Source: an uncultured Ruminococcus sp. (GTDB lineage: Bacteria; Bacillota; Clostridia; Oscillospirales; Ruminococcaceae). From it: a stretch of 5,896 nucleotides of DNA. Positions within the stretch are counted from its first letter, which is position 1. Every line of letters starts with the position of its first letter. Position numbers and translations under genes: made by a program. The DNA is taken from NCBI GenBank assembly GCA_937907215.1, contig CALESG010000106.1, forward strand, positions 1-5,896, given 5' to 3'. The notes beneath the pieces were generated by a model. That model was not told the origin of the DNA. It saw only the letters and a program-made list of their open reading frames with translations, and did no database searches. Shown here in pieces: positions 1 through 5,896 of this stretch.

Positions 1-179
1 TTACCGCTGCTTGTATCTTTGTCAATGGTTATTTCATGAGCAGTATCTGTAGATGTCCAGCTGTCTATCAGTTCTCTTGTTTCTGTACCATCTTCATTAG
101 TGATGATCTGATACAGTTCAAGATCTGCACCCGGCAATTCTTCATCTCCTGAAATTGCCTTCTTGCTAAGTGTTACCTT
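1..179 (-). repeat. D15: SpaA-like repeat, Asp type, cut by the window edge (r1906-1964)
   Basis: Only the first half is visible: V-T-L-S-K-K-A-I-S-G-D-E-E-L-P-G-A (K1911), L-E-L-Y, L-I-D-S-W-T-S and the start of the strand before the E-box. The E-box, acceptor residue and everything downstream lie outside. Similarity to D13 suggests the array continues, so the number of units is unknown. Confidence 0.84.
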
Positions 180-3100
180 AAGAGCATCATCCTTCATGAT
201 GATAGTGCCATCTTCATAAATATACTTTTCATCAACTGTTACTGTACCGTCATTGTTTACAGTAAACTCAATATCAGCTGTATAAGCATATCCATCCGGA
301 GCGCCTTCTTCATGAAGTGTATAGGTCTTACCAGCAGAAAGCTTTGTTACATCGACCTTATGAGTATCGGTATCAGATGTCCATTCTTCAATGACCTTGT
401 TGCTTTCGTCCAAAATCTGGAGCTGTGCACCTTCAACCTTTTCCTGACCTGTAATGTCACGCTTATCAATAGATATATCACGAATTACATCGTCTTTCAT
501 AGTTACGGTACGATCTGTTGTTTGAGCAAGCTCGTTGTTTTCATCATAAACAAAAACGTTGCCATCATTATCAATGTTAAACTTCACATCATCAGAATAA
601 GCATATCCATTTGGTGCATTTGTTTCAACAAGAACATATTCCTTACCGACTATAAGATCTTTTCCTGAGATAACATGAGGAGCATCTTTGGATACCCAAC
701 TGTCGATCAGATCACCCTTAGTGCCGTCTTCATTGAGAATATAAAGCTCAAGGCTTGCACCTGGTACCTCTTCATCACCAGTTAAGTTAGTTTTAGAAAT
801 ATTAACATCTTCAATCAGATTATCCTTCGCTGTAATAGAAATAGTCTTGTTATTATTGCTTAAAGTAAAGCTATTGCTTTCATCCAAAACCATTACATCG
901 CCATTAGTATCTATAAAGAAATTAAATGATTCCTTTATTACAGTATAGCCATTAGGAGCTAAGGTTTCACTAAGTATAAAACTATTTCCCAAATAATCAG
1001 GATGAATTGAAACAGAGTTATTATCATCAGTTATTGTATCTGCAATAACTTCATATTCGCTTGTGGTACCATTATAGTATTCAAGTTTAAACTCTGCACC
1101 GTTTAATGGTTCGCCATTTTCATCGACCTTATTAACTTCTACAGTAATTGAATCAGCAGATGCCTTAGCGTCACATACAAAGATTTTGCCGTTGTCGTAT
1201 ACATAAGCACCTGTTGTACTATCAGCATCTGGATAAGTAGCATTATCTATACTGATCATACCCTCAGTATCAATTTTGCCATCCTTAATAGTGAAAGTAG
1301 CTTCAGTGCTTATTATAGAATATTTAACACCGTCAGATTCAAATTCGCCGCCGGTTTCCTTAAGAGTATATGTTCCATCTGGCAAATATTTAATGATTTG
1401 TGCGGAATCATCAGCAGATGTCCACTCTATACCGTTTTGGTTACCGTCGTTACCGTTTAATACAGTAGGAGCTATTGCAGCATTTTCCATGACCTTTGCC
1501 CAGTCAATAGTAACGCCTTCAGCCAATTCATTTACAGTCAACTGTAATGTAGCACCGGCTACTTCAACTTTACCTGTAATATCACACTTGTTGATTTCAA
1601 CTTCAGATGCACTATCCTTAACAACAAGTTCATCTTCACTTACAGATATATCTTCTCTGTCAGTTGGCTGCTCTGTAGTAATCTTGCCGTCACTTACTGC
1701 AAATAAGAAGTCAGTTATAACCTGATAACCATTTGGAGCTGCAACTTCTCTGAGAGTATAGCTGCCATCCGGCAGACCATAAATCTTTGTAGAAGCATCA
1801 GCAGATGTAAATGTGATAGTATTGCCATCAATTGTATAATCATTGCCAAGAACAAGTGCTTCAGCATTACCCTGAGCGTTTGTTCTTGTAAGTTTTATGT
1901 CATCTGCATTCAATGTATCTCCATCAAAGATTACAGACAACTTAGCACCAGGCAGCTCAGAACTGTCAGAAATATCTTGTTTGCTGATTGATATATACTT
2001 TTCTTTACTGTCTTTCATGACAATCTTATTTGTAGTTTTGACAGTTGCACCTATAACATCATAGCTGTCATTTGGAGCAGTGTCTTTTACAACACCATTT
2101 GCAATTGTAAAATCATGAGATTCAACAGTAGTATATCCATCAGGAGCAGTTATTTCACTGATAGTATAATCGCCATCAATTAAACCGGTTATAACAGTAT
2201 CATTCTCACCATTAGAGAAGAATTTGATTGTATTACCATCAATAATATACTCATTATAACCATTTTTAACATTATCATCAGAGAAGCTTATTACACGTGT
2301 AAGTTCACTTCCGCCTCTGGATAATTCTACACTGCTGAGGAACTTATCAGTATCCTTCAGTGTAATGCAAATTTCAGCACCTGCAAGCTCAGTTGTTTCA
2401 TTATCTATATCAACCTTGCTTACGTTTAGTGAAGAACGGTTGTATACTGTAAGAGTTGTTGGGCTTATAGTAAAGCTATTTACCTGTTTATCTTCATCTA
2501 AAGTTACAAAATAGCCGTCCTTAATATCGAACTCAACGTTCAAAGGAGTATATCCTGCAATATAGGTTTCAGTCAATGTATAATGACCGTCAGCCAGATC
2601 ATCAAATGTTTCAGGTTCTTCTCCAGATTTCCACTCCCTTACTAGTGAATTCTCAGAATCGAAAAGATTCATTGAAGCACCGGAGAATGGATTACCTTCT
2701 GCATCACACTTGATAAAGCTAAGAACAGTTTGTGTAGCCTTTGTATTTGTTATACGCATTGTTCCAGGAATACCAGGTTCAAGAATCAACTGTGTACCAC
2801 CAGGATAACTTACATTGAACTTATCATCACCTGATGTAATTACAGAACCTTCTACACAAGGATTATCTGTACCAGATTTAGAATTAAGTTCATATACAAC
2901 ATAAGTTGTCTTAGAGTCTGCTTTAAGATCTGTAAACTCTACAGAACCTGTACCACTTGTAACTTCAAGTTCAGCAGTATCTTTAAGTTCATATTTTTCT
3001 TCGCCGTCGTTACTTAAAGAATAAGTATAAAGACCAACATAGAATGTACCATTATAATCACTAATAATGCTGCCGTCTTCGTTTACAACAGACTTTGTTA

Positions 3101-5896
3101 CAGAAATCTTTGCAAGACTTTCCTTTTCAGGAGTATCTGTATTTGTTACAACAACGCTCTTGCTGCTGTCCTTTGCGTCTTTAAACTCAATAGGAGTATC
3201 TCCGCAGCCGTCATAAGAAACAACGAATTTCTTTGATGTTGATTCCTTATCAGAAGTTGTAATCTTAATATCATCTCTTGTAAATTCAGCACCGGCTGAA
3301 GGGCGAGTATCACCGTCAAGCTCAAATACATAATAAGTCTTAGCAGGGTCAAGCTTATCAAATGTAACATCGCTGCCAGACACTATTTCTTTCTTTTCAA
3401 CTAATGTATATGTGCCATCACTTTCTGTAAACAGACCTACATTAAACTTAGGAAGAGTTTTAATGTCTTTAGATGACAATACTTTACTTACCTTAATGCT
3501 GTAAACTGCGTTTTCAGTATTTTCAATAGTAGCAGTACCGCCAGCCTGTACAGCTTCGCCGTTCTGTTCTACTGTATAGATGTTGCCGTTTTTAGATGTG
3601 TAAGTTGACAAATCATCAGCAGGAACACCATTTTCATTTGTTTCAAGAACATAGAAATCAGTACCCTTTGGAACGTCCCTGAATGTAACAGAACCGCTTG
3701 CAGTATATTCATCTGTGTCATCATTAAGAACTGCATTAAGAGTTACGGACTGAACCGCAGCATCTTCGTAACGAACATACTTATCGCCGTCCTTTGTAAA
3801 CAATGCAAAGTAGAATGTATCAGCCTTTGCAGTGTTTGCTGTCATAACCTTATTGACAGTGATGTCATCAACTTCAAGAGTATTTGTTACCTCAACTGTC
3901 TGAGATTCTTCAGCAGTGTCAATTTTTCCATCGTTATCATAAGTAACTTTATAAGGAGAAGTTGTCTGCTCGCCAAGGATATTACCCTTAGCATCTGTTT
4001 CACGGATAAATAAAGCATCACCATTGCCGTTAGCTATCTGATCAAAGTCAAGATTCTCCATGGTTATAGAACCACTAACAGCATCTGAATCAAGAGTCAT
4101 AGAAACAATATCACTCAGGCGTTCATTCTTATTATTAAAGATTGCAAAGTAATATGTTCCGCCCTTTGTACCTTCAAGAGCCTTGTTAATAGTAATGCTA
4201 TTAGAAGCATCAGTAGGCTTTACCCATACGCCGACCTTAGCAGGTTCTGCAACCATTACTGTACCAGGAAGCATATCGCTCTGATAAGAATAAGCAAAGC
4301 TGTTCCATGCGATGTTTTCTTCACCGGTATTAGCTACATACTTAGGAACATATCCTGTAAATGTAATTGTAACCTTATCTTCTGGTTTAATAGTAACGCC
4401 GGAATCAATCATTACACGGAAATTTACAGAATCATCAGAACGAGTTTCTGTCCAAGTCATTGCATCGTCCTGACCAACCCAGTCCTTAGAGTATTCATTA
4501 AGTACAGCAGTCTTATTATTAGAATAAGAAACTGTGTAATCTACAATCGTTCCATTGACTGCAACGGATTCGATAGTACCCATCTGTACGCCAAAGGCAG
4601 AGTTTCTGTCATAACCTGAAACCAGACCTCTATCGCCTTCATAAGGCAGACGATCAATGATAGACATATTATTCAAATCAGCAGGGGAGTTGTTCTGTAC
4701 ATTGATATTATAGGTTACCTTTTCACCCTGCATACCCTGAACGTAGTTCTTTACCGGATTGCGGCCTTCACCGTCATCAGTAATAGGGTCATCGTGCAAA
4801 TCGCCGCCTGCAACTGTATGACCTTCATTTTCATAATGAATAGTCTTCCATGATTCAGTTGTAAGACCTGCGATATTGTAGTTAGCATAGCTGTGAATAG
4901 TATCGTCTTTCTTTTCGCCTGCTACAGTATCTTCTACTGTAAATGGCTGGTCAATTTTAGCATAACCTGTGTTTGTAACAACACCTTCAACAGCTACATC
5001 AGCTATTGTATCAAATTCGATTACAAGACACTGGTTTGGCTCTAATGCATACTTATCGTCAGAGAAATCCCAAGTATAATTTTTGCCGTTTGCAGTTGGT
5101 TCTACATAATCAAATTTTTTGATTACTTTGCTCTCATCATAGTTACCGTCTGCATCTTTATCATCAGGCTTACCATCTGAGCCGATGTTGTAAACCTTTA
5201 AGCTGCATGTATAACCGGTAATATGCTCTGCATCATAACTATATGAATCCGGCAGAGTATCTGTAACTGAATATCCCTTAAGATTTGCTGTATCATCCTT
5301 ATTATACTTGTAAGTGTTGTCAGGATATTTAGTGCCGTCGCCGTTGTAAACAACAGTACGCCAGATAAGAGTATCGCCGGCAGTGATAAGACCATTTTCT
5401 ACATATTGAATCAGGTCTTTATCATAAGTGGTACCTGCAAAAGATGCATATGCAATTTTTGCAAAACCAGGAGCTGGACGAACCGGCTTGAATTTCACAT
5501 CCGCTGTGGCATTTGGCTTTACATTATGAATCTCCTGACCGTCCTTTGTCACAGAAACTTCTGTTACTGTATTGGTCACGGTTTCTTCACTAGATTCTTT
5601 CAGTGCGTTGATTTTTTGAGGAGTGAATCTTGCTGCATATACAATGTAGGTATTACCATTCAGGTTATTGTTATTCAGATTCTTTGGCTGTACCTGGAAA
5701 GTAATCTCATTAGTTGCCGCATTATAAAATACGTCTTTCAGAGTCAGATTAGAACTGTCATTACAGAGAACACCGTCTTTCCAATCGGTATAAGCCGGCG
5801 AATAATCAGAAGCCAAAACCATACCATCCGGCAATTTATCAGTAATGGTAAATATCGTATCCGTATAGTTTGTTGAATCTTTACCATCCGGCTTCA
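1..5896 (-). CDS. Giant multi-domain Cna_B/SpaA-type surface protein (partial, open at both ends)
   Basis: One uninterrupted minus-strand frame covers 1,964 complete codons (first codon 5894-5892, last 5-3). It runs off both edges, so start, signal peptide and any LPXTG sorting signal are outside. In order it holds three DUF11/fimbrial-isopeptide-like modules (r1-563), five Cna_B-like modules ending in Asn (r564-1154) and seven SpaA-like modules ending in Asp, the last one cut (r1155-1964). Recurrent signatures are a Lys in the first strand (N-K, S-K or D-K), G-A-x-[LF]-x-L, a Y-T-L-x-E box, often A-P-x-G-Y, and a closing V-T-N-T or K-D strand. Such proteins are exported, usually sortase-anchored, and serve as pilins or adhesin stalks stabilised by Lys-Asn or Lys-Asp isopeptide bonds. 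The sequence is rich in Asp, Glu, Thr and Gly and has only about nine cysteines, as expected for an extracellular Gram-positive protein. Ligand and exact role cannot be told. I am very sure of the frame and family, less sure of function. Confidence 0.96.
180..479 (-). repeat. D14: SpaA-like repeat, Asp type, short form (r1806-1905)
   Basis: The module shows I-S-I-D-K-R-D-I-T-G (K1811), E-E-W-T-S, Y-T-L-H-E-E-G-A-P-D-G-Y-A-Y (E1862, the Glu three residues before A-P), V-N-N-D-G-T-V and I-I-M-K-D-D (D1902). At 100 residues it is the most compact unit. The predicted triad is K1811, E1862 and D1902. The last strand resembles the I-V-M-V-D strand of the Streptococcus pyogenes FbaB CnaB2 domain, where Asp is the known acceptor. 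Confidence 0.87.
480..809 (-). repeat. D13: SpaA-like repeat, Asp type, short form (r1696-1805)
   Basis: The module shows V-N-I-S-K-T-N-L-T-G-D-E-E-V-P-G-A (K1701), L-I-D-S-W-V-S, Y-V-L-V-E-T-N-A-P-N-G-Y (E1757), D-N-D-G-N-V and V-T-M-K-D-D (D1801). The predicted triad is K1701, E1757 and D1801. Its first half matches D15 (G-D-E-E-[VL]-P-G-A-x-L-E-L-Y and L-I-D-S-W), and its A-P-x-G-Y-A-Y matches D14. Confidence 0.87.
810..1148 (-). repeat. D12: SpaA-like repeat, Asp type, short form (r1583-1695)
   Basis: The module shows V-E-V-N-K-V-D-E-N-G-E-P-L-N-G-A-E-F (K1589), a textbook SpaA first strand. It continues with F-I-L-S-E-T-L-A-P-N-G-Y (E1643), F-F-I-D-T-N-G-D-V and the closing I-T-A-K-D (D1691). 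The predicted triad is K1589, E1643 and D1691. It lacks the I-D-G-N-T-I insert of D9 and D10. Confidence 0.85.
1149..1604 (-). repeat. D11: SpaA-like repeat, Asp type, divergent long form (r1431-1582)
   Basis: The module shows V-E-I-N-K-C-D (K1436), V-A-G-A-T-L-Q-L, an Asn/Gly-rich loop (N-G-N-D-G-N-Q-N-G), E-W-T-S, L-P-D-G-T-Y-T-L-K-E-T (E1513) and I-F-V-C-D (D1575). It is the longest module. The E-box is followed by G-G-E-F-E-S-D-G instead of A-P-x-G-Y, and the last strand ends Cys-Asp where its neighbours have Lys-Asp. The linker to D12 is also longer (14 residues from D1575 to K1589 against 9 or 10). Confidence 0.78.
1605..1997 (-). repeat. D10: SpaA-like repeat, Asp type, long form (r1300-1430)
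   Basis: The module shows I-S-I-S-K-Q-D (K1305), L-P-G-A-K-L, then Y-T-I-D-G-N-T-I-T-F-T-S, G-L-P-D-G-S-Y-T-L-R-E-V-A-A-P-N-G-Y (E1383) and L-V-V-K-D (D1427). The insert aligns plainly with that of D9 (I-D-G-N-T-I-x-F), so the two form a pair. The predicted triad is K1305, E1383 and D1427. Confidence 0.84.
1998..2432 (-). repeat. D9: SpaA-like repeat, Asp type, long form (r1155-1299)
   Basis: The module opens with L-N-V-S-K-V-D (K1160), then L-A-G-A-E, a long insert with Y-I-I-D-G-N-T-I-K-F-F-S, the G-D-Y-T-I-S-E-I-T-A-P-D-G-Y box (E1247) and I-V-M-K-D (D1295). The predicted triad is K1160, E1247 and D1295. An Asn in T-T-N-K four residues before I-V-M-K-D's Val-Met is a possible rival acceptor. 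The insert before the E-box is shared with D10. Confidence 0.82.
2433..2735 (-). repeat. D8: SpaA/Cna_B repeat, transitional, Asn type (r1054-1154)
   Basis: This is a compact module with S-F-I-K-C-D-A-E-G-N-P-F-S-G-A (K1062), R-E-W-K-S, an L-A-D-G-H-Y-T-L-T-E-T box (E1109) followed by I-A-G-Y-T, and the last strand L-T-V-Y-N-R (N1152). Its body is of the classical SpaA type, as in the later modules, but it still ends in Asn. It therefore marks the transition between the two halves of the stalk. The A-P-x-G-Y turn lacks its Pro (A-G-Y). Confidence 0.82.
2736..3128 (-). repeat. D7: Cna_B-like repeat, Asn type (r923-1053)
   Basis: After a charged linker (P-E-K-E-S-L-A-K) comes I-S-V-T-K (K934), then T-F-Y-V-G-L-Y (r950-956), T-Y-V-V-Y-E-L-N (E1002) and M-R-I-T-N-T (N1050). 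The predicted triad is K934, E1002 and N1050. The K-to-F-Y-V-G-L spacing is the longest among D4, D5 and D7 except for small differences, consistent with one subfamily for D4 to D7. Confidence 0.75.
3129..3509 (-). repeat. D6: Cna_B-like repeat, Asn type (r796-922)
   Basis: The module opens with I-K-V-S-K (K804; K801 is an alternative), followed by K-F-N-V-G-L-F (r816-822), T-Y-Y-V-F-E-L-D (E858) and the closing V-V-V-T-N-T (N918). The stretch between the E-box and the last strand is longer than in D4 and D5 and holds a D-G-C-G-D turn. The predicted triad is K804, E858 and N918. Confidence 0.75.
3510..3872 (-). repeat. D5: Cna_B-like repeat, Asn type (r675-795)
   Basis: The module opens with I-T-V-N-K (K682), followed by T-F-Y-F-A-L-F (r693-699), a V-P-K-G-T-D-F-Y-V-L-E-T box (E751) and the closing A-T-I-E-N-T (N792). 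The predicted triad is K682, E751 and N792. It resembles D4 and D7 most closely by the F-Y-F-A-L-F strand and the E-T-N-E-N-G turn. Confidence 0.78.
3873..4205 (-). repeat. D4: Cna_B-like repeat, Asn type (r564-674)
   Basis: This is the first stalk module. It runs I-T-I-N-K (K571), T-Y-Y-F-A-I-F (r580-586), an E-box L-F-I-R-E-T-D (E632) and the closing V-E-V-T-N-T (N671). The predicted isopeptide triad is K571, E632 and N671. The E-box is followed by a charged A-K-G-N turn instead of A-P-x-G-Y, which groups D4 with D5 to D7. Confidence 0.78.
4206..4874 (-). other. D3: fimbrial isopeptide-forming adhesin-like domain (r341-563)
   Basis: This is the clearest of the three larger modules. It has E-S-W-K (K350), then Q-G-E-K-V-T-Y-N-I-N-V-Q-N (G390, E391, K392), then I-I-D-R-L-P-Y-E-G-D (D414), a Trp-rich middle, and A-W-N-S-F-A-Y with N531. 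The G-E-x-V-T-Y, D-x-L-P-x-x-G-D and N-S-F-A-Y signatures are typical of backbone-like isopeptide domains found in large clostridial surface proteins. The K350/D414/N531 triad is predicted, not shown. The trailing A-K-V-G-V-W-V strand (about r552-558) joins it to the repeat stalk. Confidence 0.72.
4875..5483 (-). other. D2: DUF11 / fimbrial isopeptide-like domain (r138-340)
   Basis: The domain begins after the Pro linker with G-F-A-K-I-A-Y, where K146 is a candidate bonding Lys. It continues with the DUF11-like G-D-T-L-I-W-R-T-V-V-Y-N strand, S-V-T-D-T-L-P-D-S (D212, candidate catalytic Asp) and a closing V-V-T-N-T-G-Y (N308, candidate acceptor). A very acidic loop with D-K-D-A-D-G at r245-250 interrupts the domain. 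Family resemblance is good, but the K146/D212/N308 triad is an inference from spacing and neighbouring strands. Confidence 0.65.
5484..5896 (-). other. D1: partial DUF11 / fimbrial isopeptide-like domain (r1-137)
   Basis: This domain is cut at its N-terminal side by the window edge. It contains the hallmark T-I-F-T-I-T-D-K-L-P-D-G around D19, which matches the x-x-D-x-L-P strand of DUF11-like and fimbrial isopeptide domains. A later V-T-N-T strand places a possible acceptor Asn at N108. The bonding Lys would lie upstream, outside the window. A Pro-rich linker (P-V-R-P-A-P-G, r137-143) leads into D2. The domain assignment rests on motif resemblance only. Confidence 0.6.

Noticed and set aside
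312..668. Plus-strand open frame of 118 codons
   Set aside because: It lies antisense to D13 and D14 of the long minus-strand gene, has no recognisable domain, and its composition (Ile, Cys, Asn rich) is what reverse reading of this gene yields.
1276..1725. Plus-strand open frame of 149 codons, Ser and Thr rich
   Set aside because: It is antisense to D10 and D11. The Ser-rich content mirrors the frequent Thr, Glu and Asp codons of the real frame; no motif or ribosome binding site supports it.
3146..3370. Minus-strand open frame of 74 codons
   Set aside because: It overlaps D6 in a different frame and gives a Leu-rich string without a family signature.
4212..4235. V-G-V-W-V-K-P (r554-560) as a sortase pilin motif (V-Y-P-K type)
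   Set aside because: It lacks the Y-P-K core and sits at the D3/D4 junction, where a K-V-G-V-x-V strand is usual after fimbrial isopeptide domains. No support for pilus polymerisation through this Lys.
5198..5395. Minus-strand open frame of 65 codons
   Set aside because: It overlaps D2 out of frame; the hydrophobic run is a by-product of frame shift, not a credible membrane peptide.
5406..5876. Plus-strand open frame of 156 codons with many Cys and Ile
   Set aside because: It is antisense to D1 and the start of D2, whose signatures (D-x-L-P, V-T-N-T) clearly support the minus frame instead.
1..5896. CRISPR array, exact DNA repeats, inverted repeats or mobile element ends
   Set aside because: Repetition exists only at protein level with units of roughly 300 to 450 bases and clear synonymous divergence; I saw no short regular repeats with spacers, transposase motifs or terminal repeats.
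1..5896. Internal frameshift or pseudogene
   Set aside because: Domain landmarks from base 5894 to base 3 all fall in one frame with no stop codon, so the gene appears intact within the window.

Overview
The whole window lies inside one very long protein-coding gene on the minus strand. It is open at both edges: 1,964 complete codons read without a stop from base 5894 down to base 3, and neither the start codon, signal peptide, stop codon nor cell-wall anchor is in view. Residue numbers below (r1 to r1964) count from base 5894 in the minus direction and are not true protein numbers. I traced the frame by hand through the full window. It stays in register at every domain landmark, so I see no frameshift. 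No other gene, RNA gene, mobile element, CRISPR array, promoter or terminator can be supported on either strand.

The product is a giant modular surface protein of the pilin/adhesin-stalk kind found in Gram-positive bacteria. It reads as beads on a string. Three larger N-terminal-side modules (D1 to D3, r1-563) resemble DUF11 / isopeptide-forming fimbrial domains. Five Cna_B/SpaA-like modules (D4 to D8, r564-1154) follow, whose last strand ends in an Asn (mostly V-T-N-T). Then come six complete modules (D9 to D14) and one cut module (D15), r1155 to the end, of the classical SpaA type with an E-T-x-A-P-x-G-Y box. Their last strand ends in Lys-Asp or Cys-Asp instead of Asn. Each complete Cna_B-like module from D4 to D14 shows a candidate Lys/Glu/Asx triad for an intramolecular isopeptide bond, which would make a rigid, protease-resistant rod.

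The organism is most likely a low-to-moderate GC Firmicute, probably a gut Clostridia member (Ruminococcaceae or Lachnospiraceae style). The basis is the AT-rich coding sequence, the standard code with no in-frame TGA, and the domain style. Genus cannot be settled from this window. The features worth a second look are the apparent switch from Asn to Asp isopeptide acceptors half way along the stalk, the tandem amplification at the C-terminal side, and a DxDxDG acidic loop in the head-side region. The overall protein class is known; I do not see evidence for an entirely new system.
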